DNA from: Desulfofustis limnaeus
GTDB taxonomy: Bacteria; Desulfobacterota; Desulfobulbia; Desulfobulbales; Desulfocapsaceae
NCBI RefSeq assembly: GCF_023169885.1
Contig: NZ_AP025516.1
Coordinates: 2,893,501 to 2,957,500, forward strand
Reading direction: 5' to 3'
DNA: 64,000 bases
Part shown: piece by piece, positions 16,978 through 25,165 of the stretch
How positions within the stretch are numbered: position 1 is the first letter of the stretch
Layout: every line of letters begins with the position of its first letter
Notes under the pieces: model-generated
Told to the model about the DNA's origin: nothing
The model's database searches: none
What the model saw: the letters and a program-made list of their open reading frames with translations, nothing else
Translations under genes and position numbers: made by a program

Positions 16978-17343
16978 TTACGCGAAGATGTCGGCGGGCA
17001 CATAGGGGTGAGTGCCCTCGATCACCCGAATACCGGCCTTCGCCGTGATCTTTTTGATGATCTCTTCCTTGTGGGGACACTGCTCCGAGATGCAGGGAGC
17101 GATGTGAATCACCGTCGGTTTTTCGTTCATCGGGGCATTCCACAGCTTGACCTGCATCAGTCTCGTAACGATGGCCGGAGCCGGGCAACCGCCGCAACCG
17201 ACCATGCCGACGATCTCCGCATTCTCCCCCTCATAGATTTCAAAAACCCCCTGGCGCCGGTTGAAAGCGACCAGACAGCGGGAACAACCGATGCACACAT
17301 CATCCATGGTGTTTTTGCAGCCGACGATCAGTATCTTTTCCAC
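16978..17343 (-). CDS. CGGC domain-containing metal-binding protein
   Basis: A 121-residue cysteine-rich protein. Motifs in order are VGCKNTMDDVCIGCSRC, GCGGCPAPA and IAPCISEQCPH, typical of the CGGC-domain family predicted to bind a metal; its biochemical role is unknown. The GTG start at 17343 follows GGGAGGT by 5 nt, a strong site, so the longer frame to 17388 is not used. It converges with rubrerythrin, 86 nt away. Proteins of this family are frequent in strict anaerobes with many FeS enzymes. Confidence 0.85.
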   Translation of the reverse strand: MEKILIVGCKNTMDDVCIGCSRCLVAFNRRQGVFEIYEGENAEIVGMVGCGGCPAPAIVTRLMQVKLWNAPMNEKPTVIHIAPCISEQCPHKEEIIKKITAKAGIRVIEGTHPYVPADIFA

Positions 17344-17462
17344 AGTGGACCTCCCTCTTGTAATGTGCCAATGCACACATACTACCACTCCACCGGGGCC
17401 CCCGACAAGCCTATAGTATCAGTGGCGTCACCGTCCAACCAGGACGCGGCCCGGTCCATCGC

Positions 17463-18293
17463 TCAGCGGGATGAACCCGCAGAGACCTGATCGAAAGATA
17501 CTCCGTGCCGCTGCGCCAGCTTTTCAAACATCTGGGTAAGCCCGGCGGCCAAGGTATAGGCACTGTCGATACCGATATTGTCATCGGCCGAACGATCGAA
17601 AAAGAGCAGGAGATCGGAATCCATCCCCTCTTCCGCCCGCCAATAGCAGATCATCAACGGTGCCAGGGGAAAGACCGGCAGGACAACACTGATATCGGAG
17701 TCGAAGTGACTCTCGATCTGCCGGCCTTGAAACAGATCCACCAGGTCGGCAAAGAGATCGGTATAGCGATCGGCAATCTGCTGCATCGCCATCTCGACAC
17801 GCCGGTTGAAGAGCGGATAGCGCTCGGCCCCACCCCGGAGTTCACGCAGAGAAACCCATTCCCCGCGCAACCGTCTGCCCCGACAGGTGAGCACATAGGT
17901 CAGAAACGGGGCAATGACCCAGGGGAGCATGTGCAGTTCTGAAAAGAATTTTCCTTTCCGATCAACACTGAAGTCCTTGCCGAGGATTTTGACCGTCAGC
18001 CGATCCCCGTCGCTGCGGCCGCCGATCCGTTCAGCGACCTCATGAAAATCGAGCCGGGCCGCCTGTTGTCTCATCTTCTCCAGGAAATCATCGGCTACGG
18101 AACCAGCGCCATCGTCGGCTACCGCAGCAAAAGCCGCCACCATCTGCCGATCCAGGTGCGGACAATCGCCCAGCGTCCGCCGCCCTTGATAAACCGCGCC
18201 GGCAAAAGCGAGGCAGGTCTTTTCCCCGCACTCCCGGCAATTGCTCTTTTCAAGTAACTGAAAAACCTCCATGGCATGCTTCGGTCTCTTCAT
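17463..18293 (-). CDS. FeS-motif DUF3786-like protein
   Basis: A 276-residue soluble protein. The N-terminus carries a CRECGEKTC motif followed by GDCP (about 16-42), the same four-cysteine [4Fe-4S] signature found at the N-terminus of AcsC/CdhE. The rest (about 75-265) matches the DUF3786 pattern, rich in aromatic residues and ending in a helical segment. Function is unknown; the AcsC-like cluster domain suggests a link to corrinoid or CODH/ACS chemistry. I start at ATG 18293, 7 nt after GGAG. It lies 34 nt after the citrate synthase gene and may be co-transcribed with it. Confidence 0.7.
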   Translation of the reverse strand: MKRPKHAMEVFQLLEKSNCRECGEKTCLAFAGAVYQGRRTLGDCPHLDRQMVAAFAAVADDGAGSVADDFLEKMRQQAARLDFHEVAERIGGRSDGDRLTVKILGKDFSVDRKGKFFSELHMLPWVIAPFLTYVLTCRGRRLRGEWVSLRELRGGAERYPLFNRRVEMAMQQIADRYTDLFADLVDLFQGRQIESHFDSDISVVLPVFPLAPLMICYWRAEEGMDSDLLLFFDRSADDNIGIDSAYTLAAGLTQMFEKLAQRHGVSFDQVSAGSSR

Positions 18294-18327
18294 GAAACAA
18301 CTCCAGCTGTTCGTCAACGCAACCGTT

Positions 18328-19614
18328 TCAGCGCTGCGCCAGGGGGACGAAAGGCCGCAGGGTCGGCCCGGTGTAAATCTGCCGAGGTCGGGAAATCCGT
18401 TGTTGGTGATCGTGCAACTCGCGCCAGTTGGCAATCCAACCCGGCATTCTGCCGATGGCGAACATCACCGTATACATGTTCAACGGGATGCCGATGGCCC
18501 GGAGCAGGATACCGCTGTAAAAATCCACGTTCGGGTAGAGGTTGCGTTCGATGAAATACTCGTCCTGCAGCGTTTTTTCCTCCAACTCGAGGGCGATATC
18601 AAGCAGCGGATCCTGTTGCTGCAGCTCATTGAGGACTTCGTAGACGCGCTTTTTCAGGATTCGTGAGCGCGGATCGAAATTCTTGTAAACCCGGTGGCCG
18701 AATCCCATCAACTTGTAGTCGTTATTCTTGTCCTTGGCCATGTCGAGGTAATAGCTGATAGGTCGCCCCGAGGTCTTGATATCCTCGAGCATCCTGATTA
18801 CCGCAGCATTGGCGCCACCGTGCAGCGGCCCCCAGAGGGCGCAGACCCCGGCCGACACCGAGCTGAACAGGTTGGCCCGGGAACTGCCGACGACCCGGAC
18901 CGTGGATGTGGAACAGTTCTGCTCATGATCGGCATGCAGTACCAGAAAGAGCGTCAGGGCCCGCTCCACCACCGGGGAAGCTTCGTACTCGCGATACGGC
19001 TCGGAAAACATCATGTGCAGGAAATTCGAGCAGTAACTGAGATTCGGGTTGGGGTGCATGAACGGTTTGCCGGAAGCCATCCGGTAGGAAAACGCGGCAA
19101 TCGCCCGAACTTTAGAGAGCAGCAGCGCTGCCGTCCGGTCGAACTCCGGCCCCTCGGTATGGACCTCGAGAACCTCCGGATGAAAACAGGACACGATGTT
19201 GAGCATGGCCGACAGAATGGCCATGGGCGGAGCCGATTTGGGAAACCCGGAAAAGTGATGTTCGAGACTGGTATGCAGGGGTGCATGTTCAGCGATCTGG
19301 GCTCGAAAATCGGCCAACTGACGGGCATTGGGCAGTTCCCCGTTGAGTATCAGATAGGCGGCCTCGACAAAGGTCGCCTTTTCGGCCAGTTCCTCGATGG
19401 GATAGCCTCGATAACGCAGAATGCCTTTGGCCCCGTCCACGTAGGTGATCGCCGAGAAACAGGAGCCGGTGTTTCCATACCCTGGGTCCATGGTAATGCA
19501 ACCGGTCTCGGCACGAAGATCACGAATGTCGATGCACCGCTCGTTTTCCGAACCGGTGATGATGTCATACTGGTAATTCTTACCGTCAATCGTCAAGGTC
19601 GCTTGGTCACTCAT
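18328..19614 (-). CDS. gltA: Citrate synthase (Si-type)
   Basis: Condenses acetyl-CoA and oxaloacetate to citrate. The 428-residue length and catalytic residues fit the bacterial hexameric type: His in WGPLHGGAN, His in GFGHRVYKN and Asp in VDFYSG. The N-terminal domain DPGYGNTGSC matches the E. coli-like regulatory fold. The ATG at 19614 follows AAGGAGAGACT. It may feed biosynthesis or an oxidative TCA branch that takes acetyl-CoA from beta-oxidation. The DUF3786-like gene follows by 34 nt. Confidence 0.95.
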   Translation of the reverse strand: MSDQATLTIDGKNYQYDIITGSENERCIDIRDLRAETGCITMDPGYGNTGSCFSAITYVDGAKGILRYRGYPIEELAEKATFVEAAYLILNGELPNARQLADFRAQIAEHAPLHTSLEHHFSGFPKSAPPMAILSAMLNIVSCFHPEVLEVHTEGPEFDRTAALLLSKVRAIAAFSYRMASGKPFMHPNPNLSYCSNFLHMMFSEPYREYEASPVVERALTLFLVLHADHEQNCSTSTVRVVGSSRANLFSSVSAGVCALWGPLHGGANAAVIRMLEDIKTSGRPISYYLDMAKDKNNDYKLMGFGHRVYKNFDPRSRILKKRVYEVLNELQQQDPLLDIALELEEKTLQDEYFIERNLYPNVDFYSGILLRAIGIPLNMYTVMFAIGRMPGWIANWRELHDHQQRISRPRQIYTGPTLRPFVPLAQR

Positions 19615-19809
19615 AGTCTCTCCTTGGCTTTCGCTGATAGGGTGTAGCGGCCAGACTGCTCCAGGTTCTAAGATAAGTGATAAGTATCATTGCCGAGTTG
19701 TCGATGTCTGCTCGACGCGCTCAACCACTCCATCTGTCTAGCGGTTTTGCCGGGACCTGTCAACAACCGGGGGGACCATGGCCCGGCCGGTTTGCCCCAC
19801 ACTTCGCGA

Positions 19810-21132
19810 TCAAGTCGTCTGCTCGGCTCCACAACTGGCGGCCGGCCCCGTTCTGCCTCCCGTGGCCTTGTTCTCTGCTGTAAAATCAGTGTAAAAACTG
19901 AGAACCAAGGTCAGGCAGATGAAGAGAAAGGATATGCCGAAGACCACTCGATAGGAATCCACCCCCAGCCCGGCCAGGAGGTCAAGTAACCGCCCGAACA
20001 GCAACGGGTAACCGACAGCGACCGGCAGGGTGAGAATGGGAGCGAGGGAAAAATAGGGGGTGACATCAACTTTCTTGCAAAAGTTCTTCACCGCCGGGGC
20101 ATACACCATGTTACGGATGGCCCTGACAAAGCCGAGCAGATAGCTGACCAGAAAGAAGGCGGGCAAGGAAGGGAGAACGATCAGGATTAAGAGCAGCGAG
20201 AGGGTGATGGTTTTGCCGAGGACGAATTTCTGCTTCAGGCTCAGGAGATTCATGGCCCCCAGCACGATATTGACGGTTATCGATCCACTGTAGATACAAG
20301 CGACAAAGGCCCCGGCTGCGACGGCCAGAGGCACGTCGAAGTGCAGGGTGGCATAGTTGGCGTAAAAGGACATGATGGTCAGGACCACCGGAAAATCGAG
20401 ATCTGCGGCAAGGAAAACGAGGAACCGCCGGTTGGCCCTGATATCTGCAAGGGTGGTGGCGATATGTTGTCCCAACGAACCGTTATCCGGCGGCGGATCA
20501 TCCGGGTCGGCGATTTCCCTGGTGATCAAGAAACAGAGCGAGGCGATGATGAACACCACCCCGGTGACGATGAACACCACCGCCGACGAGGTCGGTGAAA
20601 AGGCGAACCGTTCAACGACCCGAACCATGATCAGGCTGGCCACAATCTTGCCGGTATTCTGGGCCAGCATCATGAACCCGAGAGCCGAAACGGTCTGCGC
20701 ATCGGGAAAGATGCGCACGAGATAATTGAGCCAGACCGGGATGGTCAACCCGATACTGATGGAAAAAATGGCATAGCAGAAAAAGAAGAGCGGGATGACC
20801 AGAGCGGTGGATGTGATCGCCAGCAGCAGGATTCCGAACAGTACGACGGAAAAGGCGGAACAAAGATGCAGCGCCAGGACCACCGGTCGTTTCATCCGGT
20901 AATTGCGGGCGCAATAACTGGCAAACAGGGGAAAGCAGGAGATGCCGGCAATAAAGAGCGCCGGCACCGCTCCGATGGCAAAATCGGAGGCGCCCAGGTG
21001 TTTGAGAAAGAGCTGCAGGAAGGTCGACTCGAGCATGATGGGGAAGCCGAGCCCCCAGACAAACTCAACGACCGAGGTGCCGTATACATTGCGCCGGTAT
21101 ACCGCACGTTTCTCCCGCTCGAGCGTGTCCAT
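19810..21132 (-). CDS. MFS-type transporter
   Basis: A 440-residue inner-membrane protein with about 12 hydrophobic segments, ordered as two six-helix halves with a hydrophilic central loop (about 205-225, rich in Asp/Pro). The N-terminal RRNVYGTSVVEFVWGLG segment and overall pattern match major facilitator superfamily carriers; the substrate is unknown. I start at MDTLEREKR (ATG 21132); the ribosome site is weak. It starts 22 nt after the DUF166 selenoprotein stop, so it probably belongs to the methionine module transcribed from 23292. Confidence 0.8.
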   Translation of the reverse strand: MDTLEREKRAVYRRNVYGTSVVEFVWGLGFPIMLESTFLQLFLKHLGASDFAIGAVPALFIAGISCFPLFASYCARNYRMKRPVVLALHLCSAFSVVLFGILLLAITSTALVIPLFFFCYAIFSISIGLTIPVWLNYLVRIFPDAQTVSALGFMMLAQNTGKIVASLIMVRVVERFAFSPTSSAVVFIVTGVVFIIASLCFLITREIADPDDPPPDNGSLGQHIATTLADIRANRRFLVFLAADLDFPVVLTIMSFYANYATLHFDVPLAVAAGAFVACIYSGSITVNIVLGAMNLLSLKQKFVLGKTITLSLLLILIVLPSLPAFFLVSYLLGFVRAIRNMVYAPAVKNFCKKVDVTPYFSLAPILTLPVAVGYPLLFGRLLDLLAGLGVDSYRVVFGISFLFICLTLVLSFYTDFTAENKATGGRTGPAASCGAEQTT

Positions 21133-21154
21133 CAGTGCCGCACCGGCCGAAATG

Positions 21155-21826
21155 CTAGCGGTGACCGGGCTGCCGGGCCAGCTCGACCGCTCTGGCCAGC
21201 GCCTTGCTGTGCACCTTGCCGGCAAAATGGACTGGGCTCTTGCCGTAGATGGGGTCCCATCCGGCCGGATCGGCCGAGCAGGAGAACTGGGCGGTCAAGC
21301 CGATCTTACGGACAGCTTCACCGGCCGGCTCTCCGATCAGCTTTTCGACCGCTTCCCAGGTGGCCCCACACGGGGCCCCGCGTACCACCTGCACGGCTAC
21401 GATCCGCTCGGCCTCGAGTTCAACCACAAATTCCGGGGCGCCAAACCGTTGCCCGTATGGTCCAAGACAATCCTGCCTTGGCAGCCCGCATCAGGTGGGC
21501 GGCGTCAATGACCACTGGTTAAGGCTTTTCTTACCGGAGACGACAAGAGGGATCCTCTGACGGGCACACCGTTCAGCCAGATCCTGGGAAAGATCGTAGT
21601 GCTTGAGGAAATCGAGGACCAGATCGGCGTCGATCCGCTCCGGCAGAAACGCGCTGCTGTCGTCGATGATCGACGGCAGATCCTGGTCGATGGAAAGCAC
21701 CTGCAGCTCGATGATATCACTGCCGTAACGACGGACCCCGGCGATCTTGCGCTCGCCGCTGCCCTGTTGCTGAAAAACGGTAACCCGCTGACGCGGGTGA
21801 AGGCTCGTGTCTTGGTGATCGTTCAT
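21155..21826 (-). CDS. DUF166-family selenoprotein (in-frame UGA)
   Basis: Read as one 223-residue protein with selenocysteine at codon 112 (TGA at 21491-21493), directly followed by Cys. The same frame stays open on both sides: LTPPT-U-CGLPRQDCLGPYG, then FGAPEFVVELE and GAPCGATWEA, the DUF166 signature. A SECIS-like hairpin with a GGAU loop lies 17 nt after the UGA. I recall that some DUF166 members are named (seleno)proteins but cannot check. The Sec-Cys pair, CLGP and APCGATW suggest a redox or thiol role; the reaction is unknown. The start overlaps the upstream gene stop (ATGA), so expression is coupled to the core methionine synthase. A simple nonsense mutation is the alternative. Confidence 0.8.
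21462..21481 (-). promoter_or_regulatory. Bacterial SECIS-like hairpin of the DUF166 gene
   Basis: Minus-strand CCAAGGCA pairs with TGTCTTGG (8 bp with one G-U) around a GGAT tetraloop. The loop starts 17 nt after the UGA at 21491-21493; the equivalent spacing in E. coli fdhF is 18 nt by my count. The G-rich loop and in-frame position fit a bacterial SECIS. Confidence 0.75.
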
Positions 21827-22209
21827 AGGTCGAGACGCACCCAGCGGGTGCAATAACGGTGCGCCGCCTCCAGCATTTTTCGTCGATTGAGGCCGGCGTG
21901 TGCGGCAGCCCCCACCGTGCCGTCGGGCTGCCGGTAAATAATCAGTCCTACGCTCAACTCCTCAGCGATGGCCGGGCCTTCTATTCGGCAGGGTCCGACC
22001 AACTCGGCCACCATCAGATCGTCATCCTGATAGCGATAGCACGCGGTCTGAGCCAGGGCGTGAACGGCATGCTTATCCGGCCCGCCAGGAGCACCACCTA
22101 GTACCCTGATATAGCCCGGCTCGGTCACGGCCCGTCCGGGAACAACAATGACCTCGCTGCACCGAATCGAGTCTTCCGCTCCGTGGTGGACGGTTAGCTC
22201 ACGTTTCAC
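21823..22209 (-). CDS. Unknown protein of the methionine synthase module
   Basis: A 128-residue soluble protein that I do not recognise. It has an N-terminal strand-rich part (SEVIVVPGRAVTEPGYIRV), a middle segment with an isolated PCRIEG and a C-terminal helix with LNRRKMLEAA. Only three cysteines are present and they are not clustered. It sits 9 nt after the core methionine synthase and overlaps the DUF166 start by 4 nt, so the three are surely co-transcribed and may act together. It could be an adaptor for a methyl donor; this is conjecture. Confidence 0.65.
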   Translation of the reverse strand: MKRELTVHHGAEDSIRCSEVIVVPGRAVTEPGYIRVLGGAPGGPDKHAVHALAQTACYRYQDDDLMVAELVGPCRIEGPAIAEELSVGLIIYRQPDGTVGAAAHAGLNRRKMLEAAHRYCTRWVRLDL

Positions 22210-22218
22210 CCCTGCCTC

Positions 22219-23292
22219 TCAAACAACGCCCATCTTATCCCTGATCAACATCGAGACCTGAGCGGTCAAGCTCAGAACCTTTTCCGCCAGCGACTCGGAG
22301 AGGGTACCGGTACCGCAGCTGGGGGTGATCAGCGTCTGGGCGAAAATCGTGCGGGCATCGAGACCGAGATGCTCCAACTCGCCGGTCTGCGTGAACCACT
22401 TGTCGGCCAGCGATTCTGCCGTCTCCCCCGCCACGTGCTCGGCAGCGGTGGGCACGATCCCCGAGGCGAGAATGCCGCCCCGTTGCAGGAACGAAACCAG
22501 GTGATCGGGGTATAACAGCAGCCGGTCGAAATAGGAATAGGCATCGTAATTAACGATATCCATCGCCGTATCGAAGATCACCGGCCATTCGGTGTTGGCG
22601 CAGACATGCACGCCGGCCAGGCCGCCCTCACCATGCACCGCCGCTATCACCTCGGAAAAACAGGTGGCGATGTCGGCCGGAGTGATGGTGATAAAGGCCG
22701 ATGACCCGAACCCCGCCAATCCCGGCTCATCAAAGAAGAGCAAAGGGCGCTCCTTGACTTGCGCCATCTTGCTCGTCTGCCAGCGGGCCTTCAGGGCCAG
22801 GTGTTTAACGGCCGCATCCCGGAGCTGCTCGTTATAAAAAATGGCTCGGCCATCCTGATCCACCAAGCCGGTGCAAAAGGTTATCGGCCCGGTAATTTGG
22901 CCCTTGAGCGCAATGACGCTGTCCCGGTGTAGGCGCGCCTCCTCAAGAAACGCAAAAAATCCGGCCGCCTCGGCAGGTGACATGGTAAAACGTGACTGGT
23001 CGATCTCCTCCGCTCCTTCTTCCACAGCCAGATACTGCTCGAAAAAATGGAGGAAATGCGTTTCGAAATCGGATGCGGCCGTATCGATGAAGACCTTGCC
23101 GTCCCGCTCGGTCACGCCCGGCATGCCGGGCAGAAATTGGCGCAGCATTCCCTCTTGACGGTTGGCGGGCAATTGTGGCCAGATGGGAATACTCGGCGTG
23201 GCGGAAAAAATAAGCTCGACTGCCTGTCGATGGCTTTTGTGCGGCATGCTGCCGACCAGAACCGGCAGTGCGTTGGCGGTAAACACTTCCAT
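22219..23292 (-). CDS. Folate-independent core methionine synthase (MesB-like)
   Basis: A 357-residue TIM-barrel protein of the UroD/MetE superfamily, equal to the catalytic half of MetE without the folate-binding half. Zinc ligands are visible in GVHVCANTEW and in PSCGTGT, the His-x-Cys and late Cys of the MetE core. Members found in anaerobes with the Wood-Ljungdahl pathway (MesB) are proposed to take methyl groups from the corrinoid iron-sulfur protein, which is encoded here as acsCD. It heads a four-gene run: this gene, an unknown protein, the DUF166 selenoprotein and an MFS carrier. Assignment to MesB instead of another core family is inference. Confidence 0.75.
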   Translation of the reverse strand: MEVFTANALPVLVGSMPHKSHRQAVELIFSATPSIPIWPQLPANRQEGMLRQFLPGMPGVTERDGKVFIDTAASDFETHFLHFFEQYLAVEEGAEEIDQSRFTMSPAEAAGFFAFLEEARLHRDSVIALKGQITGPITFCTGLVDQDGRAIFYNEQLRDAAVKHLALKARWQTSKMAQVKERPLLFFDEPGLAGFGSSAFITITPADIATCFSEVIAAVHGEGGLAGVHVCANTEWPVIFDTAMDIVNYDAYSYFDRLLLYPDHLVSFLQRGGILASGIVPTAAEHVAGETAESLADKWFTQTGELEHLGLDARTIFAQTLITPSCGTGTLSESLAEKVLSLTAQVSMLIRDKMGVV

Positions 23293-23434
23293 TACGACTA
23301 TCCTGCGTTGAAGTTGCGGGTCTCCCCGGTTTGATCAACCTGTTTGCAAAGTAATGCGCAAATCATACTTGTCACTTCTTTTTTCAGGACTGCTCGCCAG
23401 CCCCGGCGAACCGCGGCAAAAGAGTACTGGAATT

Positions 23435-23463
23435 TTGGCAAGAATGCGTTATTGATTTAGAAC
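23435..23463 (+). promoter_or_regulatory. Possible sigma-70 promoter
   Basis: TTGGCA (23435-23440) and TAGAAC (23458-23463) are separated by 17 nt, 63 nt ahead of the small gene at 23526. This is an approximate match only. The remainder of the 233-nt gap 23293-23525 shows nothing clear. Confidence 0.35.
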
Positions 23464-23525
23464 ATCATCGGGAAAACCGGATGGTCCTTTTCACACCCCC
23501 AGCATACCATAGCCAAGGAGAACTC

Positions 23526-23708
23526 ATGAAGATCACGATCGACAAGTCTCTGGTGGAACTGAAGCCGGAAAACCCGCAGGAAGCCAAAGAACTTGATGCC
23601 CTCTGGAAAAAGATCATCGACTGCGTCAAAAGCAACAAGAAACTGGTTCCGATTGGCGAGTATCTGCCGGGGCAAAAGGAGATCGCCCGTTTCAACATCG
23701 AAGACTGA
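23526..23708 (+). CDS. Small conserved-looking protein of unknown function
   Basis: A 60-residue charged protein with no cysteines and no membrane segment. It begins MKITIDKSLVELKP and has a central helix with DALWKKIIDCVKSNKK. The ATG at 23526 follows CAAGGAGAACTC, a strong ribosome site, and a possible promoter lies upstream, so it is likely translated. I do not recognise a family. It stands alone, divergent from the methionine synthase gene and 209 nt before the TauE-like gene. Confidence 0.6.
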   Translation: MKITIDKSLVELKPENPQEAKELDALWKKIIDCVKSNKKLVPIGEYLPGQKEIARFNIED

Positions 23709-23917
23709 GACGGCAACGACGCCCTTATAGCACTACGGCAGGGGGGGCACCGCAGCATGATGGCCCGGTAATTGGTTGCGCTGCGGAGAATTCCATTGCC
23801 GCCGACCGATTCATGGAGTAAGCAGAACCACGTGAGCCGGGCGGGGATACCGTGGACCGGCCTGTCATCGCTGCATCGGCGGTGGTGGAGAAGGAGTGTC
23901 AACGGGTTCCCAAGGCC

Positions 23918-24694
23918 ATGGAGTTCATCGATCTCACCAGTGAGCTGGTCGCCCTGCTGTTTTGCGTTGGTCTGATTTCCGGGATGGTCGACGCCATCGC
24001 CGGAGGTGGCGGCTTGATCGCTCTACCGGCCCTGCTGTTCATCGGCCTGCCGCCGCAGATGGCGCTGGGCACCAATAAATTACAGGGAACGTTCGGGGCC
24101 CTGTCCGCCTCGTACAACTTCATCCGCAAACGCCAGGTAGAGCTCAGGCAGTGCCGTACCGGCGTGATTTTCACGCTGATCGGCGCCGGAGCCGGCGCCC
24201 TGCTCGTCCAGGTGCTGGATGCAAGCATCATCGAGCCGCTGATACCGGCCCTGCTTTTTCTGGTCTTCCTCTATACCCTGTTCTCCCGCCGCCTCGGGTA
24301 TATGGACCGCGCCGCGCGCATGCAGGAGACTCCGTTTTTCATCCTCTTCGGTTTCGGATTGGGCTTTTACGACGGCTTCTTCGGTCCCGGTACCGGTTCG
24401 TTCTGGGCCTTCGCGCTGATGGTATTGCTTGGATTCAATATGGTCAAAGCGACCGGGGTCACCAAGATAATGAACTTCGTCAGCAACATCGTGGCGCTGG
24501 CAATGTTTATCGGCGGCGGCAACGTGGTCTATTCGATCGGCTTGATCATGGCTGCCGGACAGTTGATCGGCGGGCGTATCGGCTCTTCGCTGGCCATTCG
24601 AAACGGCGCCCAAGTGATCAGACCGATCTACCTGAGCATCGTCTTTCTTACCATCGTCAGGCTGCTGTGGACCAGTCTTGGCACGGGAAACTAA
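23918..24694 (+). CDS. TSUP (TauE/SafE) family membrane transporter
   Basis: A 258-residue inner-membrane protein with about eight hydrophobic helices in two repeats. The repeat signatures GMVDAIAGGGGLIALPAL and GFYDGFFGPGTGSFW are those of TauE/SafE proteins, which move sulfite, sulfonates or related organic anions. The substrate is not identifiable from sequence. The ATG at 23918 is my choice; an upstream in-frame start at 23852 would add 22 residues and no better ribosome site is seen. The ybaK-like gene follows after 2 nt, so both share a transcript. Confidence 0.85.
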   Translation: MEFIDLTSELVALLFCVGLISGMVDAIAGGGGLIALPALLFIGLPPQMALGTNKLQGTFGALSASYNFIRKRQVELRQCRTGVIFTLIGAGAGALLVQVLDASIIEPLIPALLFLVFLYTLFSRRLGYMDRAARMQETPFFILFGFGLGFYDGFFGPGTGSFWAFALMVLLGFNMVKATGVTKIMNFVSNIVALAMFIGGGNVVYSIGLIMAAGQLIGGRIGSSLAIRNGAQVIRPIYLSIVFLTIVRLLWTSLGTGN

Positions 24695-24696
24695 CC

Positions 24697-25161
24697 ATGA
24701 CACCGGCAATCAACGAAGCAAAGAAACAAAAGATCCCTTTCACCATCCACCAGTATCAACACGACCCGAACCACCCGTCGTTTGGCATGGAGGCCGCCGA
24801 GGCGTTGCAGCTCGAACCGGCCAGGGTGTTCAAGACCCTGGTGATTCAACTGGACAACGGGAAGCTGGCGGTGGCGGTGTTACCCGTTTCGGAAATGCTC
24901 AACCTGAAACGGGCGGCAGCCGCCTGTGGGACGAAGAAGGCTGAGCTGGCAGACAAGGCGGTGGCCGAGAAATCGACCGGTTACGTGCTCGGAGGAATCA
25001 GTCCACTGGGCCAGAAAAAACGGTTGTCAACGCTCATCGACAAAACCGCGACCGACCACCATACGATCTATGTCAGCGGCGGCCGTCGGGGCCTGGACAT
25101 CGAGCTGCGCCCGGCCGACCTGCAGCGTTTGACCAACGGGCAATTCGCTGAACTGACATGA
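24697..25161 (+). CDS. ybaK: YbaK/EbsC-type aminoacyl-tRNA deacylase
   Basis: A 154-residue protein of the Cys-tRNA(Pro) deacylase family, which hydrolyses mischarged aminoacyl-tRNA in trans. Family features are FKTLVIQLDNGKLAVAVLP, the lysine-bearing segment NLKRAAAACG, and GYVLGGISPLGQKK. Length is typical for the family. Its ATG follows the TauE stop by 2 nt. It converges with cooC, whose stop is 4 nt away. Confidence 0.9.
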   Translation: MTPAINEAKKQKIPFTIHQYQHDPNHPSFGMEAAEALQLEPARVFKTLVIQLDNGKLAVAVLPVSEMLNLKRAAAACGTKKAELADKAVAEKSTGYVLGGISPLGQKKRLSTLIDKTATDHHTIYVSGGRRGLDIELRPADLQRLTNGQFAELT

Positions 25162-25165
25162 TCGT

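Noticed and set aside
21491-21493. Pseudogene interpretation of the DUF166 gene
   Set aside because: Same reasons: intact frame, conserved downstream motifs and a correctly spaced hairpin. Sequencing error remains possible but would have to hit twice with TGA in one window.
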